Positions 19,911-29,318 of a stretch of DNA of 64,000 bases are shown piece after piece (the stretch's first letter is position 1; the number at the start of each line of letters is the position of its first letter). The stretch lies in the NCBI RefSeq assembly GCF_013364355.1, contig NZ_CP054931.1:1240001-1304000 (forward strand). Direction: 5' to 3'. Origin of the DNA: Stenotrophomonas sp. NA06056. GTDB taxonomy: Bacteria; Pseudomonadota; Gammaproteobacteria; Xanthomonadales; Xanthomonadaceae. A program made the position numbers and the translations under genes. The notes under the pieces are model-generated. The model saw only the letters and a list, made by a program, of their open reading frames with translations. It searched no databases and was not told the origin of the DNA.

Positions 19911-21925
19911 CGCTGGCTTCCGTGCTTCCCTTCCTCTTCATCGTGGGCTGCGTGCTTGCCCTCCTGCTCGGCGTGGCCGGCCTGTTCAAGGCGTTCTACC
20001 GCAAGGTCGACCAGGGCGTGGCGCTGATCGTCAACGACATGAGCGCTACCCCGAAAGTGCATTTCACCGGCGCGCTGATCATTCCCGTGCTGTACCGCGC
20101 CGAGCTGATGCGGATCAGCCTGATCACCCTGCAGATCGACCGCCGCGGCAAGGAAGGCCTGATCTGTCGCGACAACATGCGCGCCGACATCGCCGTGGCG
20201 TTCTACCTGCGCGTCAACGAGACCCAGGCCGACGTGCTGCGCGTGGCCAAGGCCATCGGCGCCGACCGCGCGTCGGACAAGCACGCCGTCGACGAGCTGT
20301 TCAACGCCAAGTTCTCCGAAGCACTGAAAACGGTCGGCAAGAAGTTCGACTTCACCGAACTGTTCGAGAAGCGCCAGGAATTCCGCGACGAGATCATCGC
20401 GGTGATCGGCAATGATCTGAATGGCTATGTGCTCGAAGACGTGGCCATCGACTACCTGGAGCAGACCCCGAAGTCGCTGCTGGACCAGTTCAACATCCTC
20501 GACGCGCAGGGCATCCGCAAGATCACCGAGCTGACCGCTGCACAGAACGTGGTGACCAACGAGCTGGAGCAGAACGAGAAGCTGGCCATCACCAAGAAGA
20601 ACGTCGAAGCGCGCGAAGCGCTGCTGGCGCTTGAACGCCAGCAGGCCGAGGCCGAGGCACGGCAGAAGCGCGAGATCGAGACCATCCGTGCGCGCGAGGA
20701 AGCCGAGACCGCCAAGGTGCAGGAAGAGCAGCGCCAGCTGTCCGAGAACGCCCGCATCGAAGCGCAGCAGGTGATCGACATCCGCGAGCAGAACCGCATG
20801 CGCGAAGTCGAAGTGGCCGAGCAGAACCGCCAGCGCGCCGTGGCCATCGAAGCCGAGCGCGTCGAACGTGCACGCCAACTGGAGCAGGTCACCACTGACC
20901 GCGAAGTGCAGCTGCAGGGCGTGGAGCGCGACAAGGTGGTCGAGCAGGGCAAGATGGACGTGGCCAACATCACCCGCGAACGCATCTCCATCGACAAGAC
21001 CGTGGCGCAGGAAGAAGAGCGCATCAAGGAAGTGCGCGAAGTCTCCGAGGCCGACCGCCAGAAGCAGGTGCTGATCCTGGAAGCCGAAGCCAAGGCGCAG
21101 GAATCGCTGGTGCGCGAAGTGAAGGAAGCCCAGGCCCGCGAAACGGCCTCCAAGCATCGCGCGGTGGAGCTGACCACGCTGGCGCAGGCCGAGCACGAAG
21201 CCGCCGGCAAGCAGGCCGAGGCCAAGCGCCTGCTGGCCGATGCGTTCCGCGCCGAACAGGCGGCGCCCGGCCTGGCCGAAGCACAGGTGCGTGAAGCATC
21301 GGCGCTGGCCATCGAGAAGGTCGGCATCGCCGAAGCACGCGTGATCGAAGCCAAGGCCGAAGCGAACCTGAAGCAGGGCAGCAACGAGGCGCGCGTGCTG
21401 GCCGAGACGCTGCAGGCACAGGCACAGGGCGAGGAGAAGATGGGCCTGGCCCGCGCCACGGCTACCGAATCGCTGGGCAATGCCGAAGCCGGCGTGGTGC
21501 AGAAGAAGCTGCTGGCCGAGGCCGAAGGCCTGGTCCGCAAGTTCGAAGCGATCGCCTCGCTGAGCGACCAGGCACGTGGCCACGAAGAGTTCCGCATGAT
21601 GCTGGACAACAGCCTGAAGCAGGCGCTGGCCTCGATCGAAGCCGGCAAGGAAGTCTCGCGCGAGAATGCGGGCGTGATCGCCAGCGCACTGCGCAACGCC
21701 GACATCGACCTGGTCGGTGGCGACGGTGGCATGTTCGAGAACCTGATCAAGGCGGTGTCGCTGGGCAAGTCGATCGAAGGCTTCGCCGGCAAGAGCCCGA
21801 TCGTGCAGGACCTGATGCAGCGCTACCTGGGCGTCAACGTGGCCGACAGCGCACCGCGGCAGATCGCCGAGGACGTGGACACCGTGTCCGTCGCGTCGAC
21901 CGCTGTGGTCGACAGCGCGCGCTGA
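19907..21925 (+). CDS. yqiK: Flotillin-like SPFH protein YqiK
   Basis: A 672-aa membrane protein. One N-terminal membrane anchor (residues 5-25) is followed by an SPFH/Band-7 domain (about 30-250) and a very long coiled coil rich in Ala, Glu, Arg and Gln (about 215-575), and a C-terminal region around 600-672 with DLVGGDGGMFENL, which resembles the flotillin oligomerisation end. Flotillins form large ring or cage assemblies at membrane microdomains and respond to envelope or membrane stress; the YqiJ-YqiK pair is known from E. coli, with no firm function. It is coupled to the YqiJ-like gene and 82 bases upstream of the giant ATPase gene. Confidence 0.88.
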   Translation: MTLASVLPFLFIVGCVLALLLGVAGLFKAFYRKVDQGVALIVNDMSATPKVHFTGALIIPVLYRAELMRISLITLQIDRRGKEGLICRDNMRADIAVAFYLRVNETQADVLRVAKAIGADRASDKHAVDELFNAKFSEALKTVGKKFDFTELFEKRQEFRDEIIAVIGNDLNGYVLEDVAIDYLEQTPKSLLDQFNILDAQGIRKITELTAAQNVVTNELEQNEKLAITKKNVEAREALLALERQQAEAEARQKREIETIRAREEAETAKVQEEQRQLSENARIEAQQVIDIREQNRMREVEVAEQNRQRAVAIEAERVERARQLEQVTTDREVQLQGVERDKVVEQGKMDVANITRERISIDKTVAQEEERIKEVREVSEADRQKQVLILEAEAKAQESLVREVKEAQARETASKHRAVELTTLAQAEHEAAGKQAEAKRLLADAFRAEQAAPGLAEAQVREASALAIEKVGIAEARVIEAKAEANLKQGSNEARVLAETLQAQAQGEEKMGLARATATESLGNAEAGVVQKKLLAEAEGLVRKFEAIASLSDQARGHEEFRMMLDNSLKQALASIEAGKEVSRENAGVIASALRNADIDLVGGDGGMFENLIKAVSLGKSIEGFAGKSPIVQDLMQRYLGVNVADSAPRQIAEDVDTVSVASTAVVDSAR

Positions 21926-22007
21926 TCCACCCGGCGATGGCCACCGCCATTGCCCACCCGTGCCGGCCGCATCGACGGCCGGCCGTTCGTGAGCCGGAAA
22001 CCTGCTG

Positions 22008-25000
22008 ATGTCCGAAACCAAACCGTCCCCCGAATCCGCCGTGGCAGAGGCTGCCGGCGATACCGTCGACCAGGCTGTTGCCCAGGGCGGCGCCTATGAA
22101 GTCCTGCGGCGTCGCCTCGGCGAACAGGGCCAGCGCCTGCAGGCCGTTGCCGAGCAGCTGAACCGCCAGCGCCTGGCCGAGTTCGGCGACAGTCGGCTGG
22201 AGGTGGTCGGCCGCTTCCGCATCCGCAGCGAGAACAACTGCGTCGGCCGCGACATCGTCCAGGTCGGTCCGGACCGCCTGTTGTTCGGCTACAACGTGTT
22301 CATCGGTCTCAAGACCCAGACCCGCATCGAAGATGTGTTCGGCCTGTACCGGCTGGTACAGGGCAATGATGGCTACGACGTCGCGACGCTGGAGTTGAAG
22401 GGCAGTTTCCTCGACCAGCCCGGCTTCGTGCATGACTTCAACGAGCTGTACGCGTACTACAAGCATGCGCGCCTGCTGCAGCTGATCGTGGTGGGCGACA
22501 AGCTGCTGGCGTCGTTCCAGATCGGCGAGCGCAGCAGCGACGTGCGCGTGTTCCGCTGGGCAGTGTCACGCGACGGTGAGCTGACCTACCTCGATGCACG
22601 TGGTGAGCGTGACATCGCTCTGCCACCGCCCTTCGATTTCGAATGGGCCCGCGCCACCCGCGACCTCGCCGTCAACGGCCGCCATTCGCACCTGAACATT
22701 CTCGACACCCTGTTCGTGGAGACCACCGGTGGCGACCTGACCATCAAGGTGGAGAACAACACCGAAACCGGGCAGGGCATCTACAGCGAACCGGTGGAAG
22801 ACAGCACGCAGTCGCTGGACGACGCCCAGTTCGAGTTCGCCCGGGTCGGCTCGCTGGTGCTGCTGAAAGTGTTGCCGTACCGCGAAACCGAGTGGCGCGG
22901 ACTGATCTACAACACGCTCACCGGCGACATCGTGCGCAACGATGCCATCGTCCAGGCCTGCGTGCAGCTGCCCGAAGACCACGGCATCATCTTCCCCGGC
23001 GGTTATTACCTGCAGGGTGGCGAACACAAGGCGTTCGACGCCGCGATGGATGGCATGCAGTTCAAGCGCAGCATCCGTTCGCCAAACGGCGAGGACGTGC
23101 TGTACATCTTCTACGAGCGCGAAGGCGGGCGTTCGGCATTGTTCGTCTACAACACCATCCAGCGCGTGCTGCAGAACCCGGTGTTCGGCCACGGCTATGC
23201 CTTCATGCAGGACGGGCGCATGGTGCTGTTCCATGCTGAAGGCAGCGAGCCGACCCGCATCCATCCGATGCAGGTCTGGCAGACACCCTTCAGCAGCGAT
23301 GAATTTGCCGCCAGCCGTCCACCCGGCAATACCTTCATGGGGCGCATCGGCAACGCCGAACTGGTGCGTGGCATCTCCAACCTGTTCAACCTGGCGCGCG
23401 GGATCGACGGCCAGGATGTATCGGTGCAGCGCTACCAGCGCTTGGTCGCTGACACCCGGCGGCTTTTCGACGCCCACCATTGGCTGGGCGACGAGGCCTG
23501 CGATGGCGCCGAGGCGTTGCTGCGGCAGATCAGTGCCACCGGCGAATCGGTGCTGGACGAATACGAAAAAGTGCAGTCGATCCGCCAGCAGTCGGCGCAG
23601 GCGATGGCGGAGGCCGAGGCCACGCACAAGGCGCTGCTGGGCCGGCTGCAGCCGGAAAACTGGAACGAGGTGCAGGCCTTCGTCGAGGCACTCAACGCGA
23701 TCACCGCACTGCGCGGGCGGCTGCTGACCATCCGCGACCTGCGCTACATCGATACCGCGCGCATCGAGGCGATGGCCGCCGAGCTGGTGCAGGCGCACGA
23801 TCGCGTCGGCGCCGCCACCGGTGCGTTCCTTGCCGGCGATGAAGCACTGGCCCCCTTGACCGCCCGCATGCAGGCATTGGATGAGGCCGCACAGCAGGCC
23901 GCCAGTGCGCGCCAGCTGGATGAGCAGCTGGACGGCCTGCGCGGCATGGCCGGCGATCTGGACATGCTGTCCGAGCTGATGGCCGGACTGAAGGTGGACG
24001 ACGCGACGGCACGTACCCGCGTGGTCGAGTCCATCTCGCTGTTGTACGGGCGCCTGAACCAGGCGCGCGCACGCGCCGAACAGCGCCGCAAGTCGCTGGG
24101 CTCGGCCGAAGCCGTAGCCCAGTTCGCTGCCCAGTTCGCGCTGTTCTCGCAATCGATCACCAGCGCGCTGGCGATGGCCAGCGACCCCGAGCGTGCCGAC
24201 GAGCAGTTGTCGCGCCTGCTGGTGCAGCTGGAAGAACTGGAGAGCCAGTTCGGCGAGCATGAGCAGTTCCTCGACGACATCCTCAGCAAACGCGAAGAGC
24301 TGGTCGAGGCCTTCGACACGCACAAGCAGGCCCTGCTGGATGACCGCCAGCGCAAGGCGCGTTCGGTGCTTGATGCCGCCAACCGCATTCTCGATGGCCT
24401 GGCAAAGCGCACCGAGCGTTTCAGCACGGCCGACGAGCTCAATGCCTTCTTTGCAGGCGATCCGCTGATCCTCAAGCTGCGCGAACTGGCCGAGCGCCTG
24501 CGTGCGCTGCGTGACAACGTCAAGGCTGACGATGTCGAGGCACGCCTGAAGGGCGTGCGCGACCAGGCCGTGCGCCAACTGCGTGACCGCAGCGACCTGT
24601 ACGAGGCGGGTGGCAATGTGGTCCGCCTTGGCCCGCGCCACCGGTTCAGCGTGAACACCCAGGCGCTGGACCTGACCCTGTTGCCGCGTGGCGACACGCT
24701 TGCCATCCATCTCACCGGCACCGATTTCCTGGAGACCCTGCACGATCCCGAGCTGGATGCGCTGAAGCCGTTCTGGCAGGTGACCCTGGATTCGGAATCG
24801 GCAGCGATCTACCGCAGCGAGTACCTGGCCGGGTGCCTGTTGCTGGCTGCGGAGGAGGGCCGGGATGGCCTGGACCTGGCCCAGCTGCAGCACGACGCGG
24901 CCGAACCGGAAGCCCTGGACCAGCGGGTCCGTACCTTTGCCGCGCCTCGCTACCGGGAAGGCTACGAGCGCGGCATCCATGACCATGATGCCGCGCTGAT

Positions 25001-27380
25001 CCTGCGTGCACTGCTGCCGCTGCAGCAGGCCGCCGGTCCACTGCGGCATTCGCCGCATGCACGTGCGCTGGCGCTGCTGTTCTGGGCCGCGCGGCAACGC
25101 GATGAAGCCGTGGCGCAGTGGCCCGGCCGGCAGGCCGGTGCGGAGGCCATCGCGCGCCTGTTCGGTTCCGATGAGGGGCGCCATGCCCTACGCGCGGAAA
25201 TGGCGAAGGCGCTGCACGACCATGCACTCGCGCATGCTCTGCCGTTCGACACCGCCGCTGCGGACGCGGCAGCGGTGTATCTGGGCGAAGAGCTGGTGGC
25301 CGGCGAGCCGGTGTTCAGCACCAGCCGGCACGCGCAGGCACTGCTGGACGCGCTGTCGCAGCAGCTGGAGCAGGCGGGCCAGCGTGACGCGCTCGAACGT
25401 GCGCTGCAACGCTCGCAGGATCCGCTGGCCACGCGCTGGGCGTTGGCCGGGCAATGGCTGCGGGCACTCGCCGGGCTGCCGGCACAATCGGCACACGCCG
25501 GCTATGTCGAGGAAGCGGCCGCACTACTGCTGGTGCAGCGACAGCTGCGCACCCGTGCCAGCGATGCGCCACTGCAGGCGGAGGTCAGTGGCCTGCTGGG
25601 CGAGCACGCGCGCATCCACAACGGCAGCCTGACCGTGTCGCTGGATGATTTCCTGGCACGCCTGCAGCAGCATCTGCAGTCCTTCGTGCCGGCGTTCCAT
25701 GCCTATCAGGCAGTACGCCAGGGCATCATCGGCCGTGAGCGCGGGACGCTGCGACTGTCGGAGTTCAAGGCGCGGCCGTTGTCGTCCTTCGTGCGCAACA
25801 AGCTGATCAATGATGTGTATCTCGGCGTGATCGGCGACAACCTGGCCAAGCAGATGGGCACTGTTGGCGAGAACAAGCGCAGCGACCTGATGGGCCTGCT
25901 GATGATGATCTCGCCGCCCGGCTACGGCAAAACCACGCTGATGGAATACGTGGCACATCGCCTTGGCCTGGTCTTCATGAAGATCAACGGCCCGGCGCTG
26001 GGCCATGAAGTCCGTTCGCTGGATCCCGAACAGGCGCCGGACGCGACCTCGCGGCAGGAGCTGGAAAAGCTGAACCTGGCGCTGGAGATGGGCAACAACA
26101 CCATGCTGTATGTCGATGACATCCAGCACACCCATCCTGAGTTCCTGCAGAAATTCATTTCACTGTGCGACGGCACGCGCCGCATTGAAGGCGTGTGGCG
26201 CGGCAAGACCCGCACCTATGACATGCGCGGCAAGAAGTTCTGCGTGGTCATGGCCGGCAACCCGTACACAGAATCCGGCGAAGTGTTCAAGATTCCGGAC
26301 ATGCTGGCCAACCGTGCCGACATCTACAACCTGGGCGACGTGCTTGGTGGCATGGAAGCGGCCTTCACCCTCAGCTACATCGAGAACAGCCTGACTTCCA
26401 ACCCTGTATTGGCGCCGCTGGCCACGCGTGAGATGGCTGACCTGTACCTGCTGGTCGACCGCGCAATGGGCAAGGATGTGTCCACCAACGGCCTGAGCCA
26501 TGCCTACAGTGGCGCCGAGGTCAACGAGATCATCGCCACCCTGCAGCGCATGCTGCGCGTGCGCGACGTGGTCTACACGGTCAACCAGCAGTACATCGCC
26601 AGTGCGGCGCAGGACGACCGCTATCGCACCGAGCCGCCGTTCCGCCTGCAGGGCAGCTACCGCAACATGAACAAGCTGGCGGAGAAGATTTCGCCGGTGA
26701 TGAATGACGATGAGCTGCAGCAGCTGATTTCCGACCATTATCTGGGCGAAGCGCAGCTGCTGACCACCGGTGCCGAGGAGAATCTGTTGAAGCTGGCCGA
26801 GCTGCGCGGCGTGCTCGATGACGAACGCGCGCAACGCTGGACGCAGATCAAGCGCGATTTCCTGCGCAACAAGGCGATGGGCGCCGGTGACAGTGATGTC
26901 GGTGGCCGCGTCGTCGCGCAGCTGGCCGACATCGCCAGTGCGCTGCAGCTGCCGCCACCGCCGGCGGAAGTCGCCGCTGTACCTGAGCCGGCACCCTGGC
27001 CGGCCCTGCTGGCGGCCCTGCAGCGCCTGGCGGACGCACGCCCTGCCAGTGCGCCGGCGGCTGCCGCCCCGCAGCCGGCAGCCACGCCATTGGCCGAAGA
27101 CCTGCAGGCCGGTCTGGCACCGCTGCTGCAGTTGCTGGTCGCCTCACAGGAACAGCAGGTGCAGCTGTCGCAGACATTGGCGGCGTTCGCCGGGTGGGCG
27201 CGGCAGCAGGTAACGGCCGATGCGTCTACGGCCAACACACCGCGTCGCCCGCGCGTGCGTCGTGCGGCGACACCAGAAGAACGCGCGCTGGACGAAGCGC
27301 TGATGCGCCACTTCTACGGCGAATCATTGCCGCCGGAAACGGTGGATGATGATGGTCCGCGGCCGCCGCCACTGCCGTGA
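22008..27380 (+). CDS. Giant AAA-type ATPase, DUF3686 'DNA repair ATPase' family
   Basis: A 1790-aa protein, the largest in the window. Residues about 50-490 form the conserved N-terminal part (DUF3686-like), with repeated short strand patterns that could be a propeller. Residues about 500-870 are coiled coil, followed by a mixed region. The ATPase core has Walker A GYGKTT (1305-1310), a Walker B strand LYVDDIQ (1367-1373) with Asp in place of the usual catalytic Glu, and a sensor-1-like MAGNPY near 1417. An alanine/proline linker and a charged tail end the protein. Databases often call it a DNA-repair ATPase, but nothing in the sequence shows a link to DNA. Its stop overlaps the next start (GTGA). 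Confidence 0.82.
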   Translation: MSETKPSPESAVAEAAGDTVDQAVAQGGAYEVLRRRLGEQGQRLQAVAEQLNRQRLAEFGDSRLEVVGRFRIRSENNCVGRDIVQVGPDRLLFGYNVFIGLKTQTRIEDVFGLYRLVQGNDGYDVATLELKGSFLDQPGFVHDFNELYAYYKHARLLQLIVVGDKLLASFQIGERSSDVRVFRWAVSRDGELTYLDARGERDIALPPPFDFEWARATRDLAVNGRHSHLNILDTLFVETTGGDLTIKVENNTETGQGIYSEPVEDSTQSLDDAQFEFARVGSLVLLKVLPYRETEWRGLIYNTLTGDIVRNDAIVQACVQLPEDHGIIFPGGYYLQGGEHKAFDAAMDGMQFKRSIRSPNGEDVLYIFYEREGGRSALFVYNTIQRVLQNPVFGHGYAFMQDGRMVLFHAEGSEPTRIHPMQVWQTPFSSDEFAASRPPGNTFMGRIGNAELVRGISNLFNLARGIDGQDVSVQRYQRLVADTRRLFDAHHWLGDEACDGAEALLRQISATGESVLDEYEKVQSIRQQSAQAMAEAEATHKALLGRLQPENWNEVQAFVEALNAITALRGRLLTIRDLRYIDTARIEAMAAELVQAHDRVGAATGAFLAGDEALAPLTARMQALDEAAQQAASARQLDEQLDGLRGMAGDLDMLSELMAGLKVDDATARTRVVESISLLYGRLNQARARAEQRRKSLGSAEAVAQFAAQFALFSQSITSALAMASDPERADEQLSRLLVQLEELESQFGEHEQFLDDILSKREELVEAFDTHKQALLDDRQRKARSVLDAANRILDGLAKRTERFSTADELNAFFAGDPLILKLRELAERLRALRDNVKADDVEARLKGVRDQAVRQLRDRSDLYEAGGNVVRLGPRHRFSVNTQALDLTLLPRGDTLAIHLTGTDFLETLHDPELDALKPFWQVTLDSESAAIYRSEYLAGCLLLAAEEGRDGLDLAQLQHDAAEPEALDQRVRTFAAPRYREGYERGIHDHDAALILRALLPLQQAAGPLRHSPHARALALLFWAARQRDEAVAQWPGRQAGAEAIARLFGSDEGRHALRAEMAKALHDHALAHALPFDTAAADAAAVYLGEELVAGEPVFSTSRHAQALLDALSQQLEQAGQRDALERALQRSQDPLATRWALAGQWLRALAGLPAQSAHAGYVEEAAALLLVQRQLRTRASDAPLQAEVSGLLGEHARIHNGSLTVSLDDFLARLQQHLQSFVPAFHAYQAVRQGIIGRERGTLRLSEFKARPLSSFVRNKLINDVYLGVIGDNLAKQMGTVGENKRSDLMGLLMMISPPGYGKTTLMEYVAHRLGLVFMKINGPALGHEVRSLDPEQAPDATSRQELEKLNLALEMGNNTMLYVDDIQHTHPEFLQKFISLCDGTRRIEGVWRGKTRTYDMRGKKFCVVMAGNPYTESGEVFKIPDMLANRADIYNLGDVLGGMEAAFTLSYIENSLTSNPVLAPLATREMADLYLLVDRAMGKDVSTNGLSHAYSGAEVNEIIATLQRMLRVRDVVYTVNQQYIASAAQDDRYRTEPPFRLQGSYRNMNKLAEKISPVMNDDELQQLISDHYLGEAQLLTTGAEENLLKLAELRGVLDDERAQRWTQIKRDFLRNKAMGAGDSDVGGRVVAQLADIASALQLPPPPAEVAAVPEPAPWPALLAALQRLADARPASAPAAAAPQPAATPLAEDLQAGLAPLLQLLVASQEQQVQLSQTLAAFAGWARQQVTADASTANTPRRPRVRRAATPEERALDEALMRHFYGESLPPETVDDDGPRPPPLP

Positions 27381-28084
27381 CCTCCTCATACTCTCTGCCC
27401 GAACCCGCGCTTCCGGCACCTACCGACGTGGCCGCGTTGGCTGCGTACGGCGGCCCCCTGCTGCAGGTGTTGGCCGCACCGACGCCCTTGCAGGCCGATG
27501 CGGACGGCGCAGGCCTGGTGGCTGCGCTGGCGCAGATCGCATTGGCCCTGCAGGCCGCTGATCCGGCGCGCCTGCGCCGGCAGGAGAGCTGGTGGGGGCG
27601 CCTGCTGGGCCGCGACGTTGCGCGCGAAGCGCAGGCGCAGGGACTGCAGGCACAGCTGGGCGTGCTGGCGCTGCAGGCACGCGAGCAGGCGCAGGGCCTC
27701 GCGCAGCGCGTGCAGCAACGTGCCCGGGCCATCATCGACAACGATGCGGCTGCTGCCGCGTTGGACGCCTGGGCCACGTTCGGCGCCGCGCAGCTGGCGG
27801 CGCTGGAAGGCGCTGCGCAGGTCGCGCTGGCCCCGCGCGTGGACCACCTGCAGCGGCTGGCCACGCTGCGGCGCATCGAAGGCGGGCAGTGGCAGCTGCT
27901 GCAGGCGCAGGACGAAGCCCTCTTGCAGCGCTTCGTCCGCATCCACGATGTCCTGCTGCCGGCCTGGCGGCAGGCCGCGCTGGCACGCCAGGCACAGACG
28001 CAGGCTGCACAGGTCGCGCACGCGGCTACGCTGCAGGCCCAGATCGACGACGAAGTGGCCGCTGCTCAGGCTAGACTGCGCTGA
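27377..28084 (+). CDS. 235-aa helical partner of the DUF3686/TelA cassette
   Basis: I do not recognise a named family with certainty. The protein is almost wholly alpha-helical, rich in Ala, Gln, Leu and Arg, with likely coiled coils at about 80-125 and 175-235. It lacks a signal peptide, membrane span, cysteine cluster or nucleotide motif. A short conserved-looking feature is QESWWGRLLGRDV (residues 69-81), which could insert at a membrane surface. The start is GTG at 27377, overlapping the ATPase stop, so it must be made with it. The telA gene follows after 43 bases. It is most likely a small adaptor between ATPase and TelA, by context only. Confidence 0.6.
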   Translation: MTSSYSLPEPALPAPTDVAALAAYGGPLLQVLAAPTPLQADADGAGLVAALAQIALALQAADPARLRRQESWWGRLLGRDVAREAQAQGLQAQLGVLALQAREQAQGLAQRVQQRARAIIDNDAAAAALDAWATFGAAQLAALEGAAQVALAPRVDHLQRLATLRRIEGGQWQLLQAQDEALLQRFVRIHDVLLPAWRQAALARQAQTQAAQVAHAATLQAQIDDEVAAAQARLR

Positions 28085-28127
28085 GCCGGCCGCCGCTGCC
28101 GCTTATCCACTGCAAGGACACTGCCCG

Positions 28128-29237
28128 ATGAACCAGGACAGCCAGAACTCCGGCACGCTCGTGCCCACCACGACATCCACCCCGGACCTTGACGAGAGCA
28201 CGTTGAAGGCTCTCGGTCTGGTCCGCGACGACCTGCCACGCATTGCCGAAATCGGCCGCGAGCTGGAAGACCTGCGCCCGGGCAACCTGCAGGTGTTCGG
28301 CCGTGAAGCCGCCGCACGGACAACGGCCTTCTCCAGCCAGTTGCTGGACCAGGTGCGCAACCGTGACCTCGACGCCAGCGGCGAAAAACTGGGCGAAGTG
28401 GTGCGCATCGCGCGTGAGCTCAAGCTGGATGGTTTTTCGCAGCGCTCGAAGGTGCCGTTGATCGGTGGCCTGATCGATCGCCTGCGTGCTTCCAAGGGCG
28501 AACTGGTGCAGAAGTTCAGCGATACCAATTCGCAGATCGAACAGCTGCTCGGCGACGTCGGCGCGCAACAAGCGCTGATGGGCAAGCGGGTGACCGATTT
28601 CGACCGCATGCATGACATCGTCCGCGAGGAACGTCACGCGCTGGGCCTGTATGCCGCCGCCGGCAAGCAGCGCCTGGCCCAGCTGCAGTCCGAGCAGGTG
28701 CTGGGGCAGGGCAGCGAAGACCCGCAGCAGCGCATCCGCCAGAGCGAGATCGACAATGCGATCCGGCTGATCGAGAAGCGCGTCTCCGACCTGCAGTTGA
28801 TGCAGCACGCGGCGGACCAGTCGTTGCCGATGATCCGCCTGATCCAGGCCAACGCGCTGCAGCTGATCGAGAAATTCAACACCGTCCGCGACATCACCAT
28901 CCCATCGTGGAAGCGCCAGTTCGCGATCCAGTTGTCGCTGGGCGAGCAGAAGAACGCCGCCGAACTGGCCAATGCGATCGACGATGCGACCAACGAGCTG
29001 ATGCGGCGCAATGCCGACCTGATGCGCCAGGCCTCGGTGGACACCGCACGCAGCAACCAGCGCGGTGTGATCGACGTGGCCACCCTGCGCCACGTGCACG
29101 ATCAGCTGATTGCTACTGTCGAAGAAGTGCGCAGCATCCACCGCGAGGGCATGCAGCAGCGCCAGCAGGCCGAAGTCGAGCTGTCGCGCCTGCGCGAGGA
29201 TCTGCAGCAGCGGCTGGCGGCGCCGACGGCCCCCTGA
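28128..29237 (+). CDS. TelA/KlaA family (toxic anion resistance) protein
   Basis: A 369-aa all-helical protein of the TelA family (YceH/XpaC relatives). Conserved blocks are the segment from about 48 with GNLQVFGREAA, KVPLIGGLIDRL (about 105-116), and the long helical middle containing RLIQANALQLIEKFN and TIPSWKRQFAIQLSL (about 235-270). TelA was named for plasmid tellurite resistance, yet most chromosomal copies serve general membrane or antimicrobial stress. No tellurite ter genes (terC, terD, terZ) are near. A Shine-Dalgarno AAGGAC precedes the start. It is the last gene of the cassette. Confidence 0.88.
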   Translation: MNQDSQNSGTLVPTTTSTPDLDESTLKALGLVRDDLPRIAEIGRELEDLRPGNLQVFGREAAARTTAFSSQLLDQVRNRDLDASGEKLGEVVRIARELKLDGFSQRSKVPLIGGLIDRLRASKGELVQKFSDTNSQIEQLLGDVGAQQALMGKRVTDFDRMHDIVREERHALGLYAAAGKQRLAQLQSEQVLGQGSEDPQQRIRQSEIDNAIRLIEKRVSDLQLMQHAADQSLPMIRLIQANALQLIEKFNTVRDITIPSWKRQFAIQLSLGEQKNAAELANAIDDATNELMRRNADLMRQASVDTARSNQRGVIDVATLRHVHDQLIATVEEVRSIHREGMQQRQQAEVELSRLREDLQQRLAAPTAP

Positions 29238-29287
29238 TCGCGCTTGGCAGCATCGAGCCTGCTCGATCGCTGCCGGTTGGTCCTTCT

Positions 29288-29313
29288 GTAGAGCCGAGCC
29301 CGCGCCCGGCTCT
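29288..29313 (+). repeat. SMAG-type palindrome (single) behind telA
   Basis: GTAGAGCCGAGCC, a short loop and GGCTCT form a hairpin, related in sequence to the pair at 15147 but unpaired. It sits at the right border of the cassette, between telA and the convergent LysR gene. Confidence 0.65.
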
Positions 29314-29318
29314 CGTAC

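Noticed and set aside
28128..29237. A tellurite-resistance operon
   Set aside because: Only a TelA-family protein is present; no ter or other tellurite gene. The name is historical.
19068..29313. A prophage or integrative element carrying the flotillin cassette
   Set aside because: I see no integrase, transposase, tRNA target or direct repeat at the borders; only SMAG palindromes, which are general in the genome.
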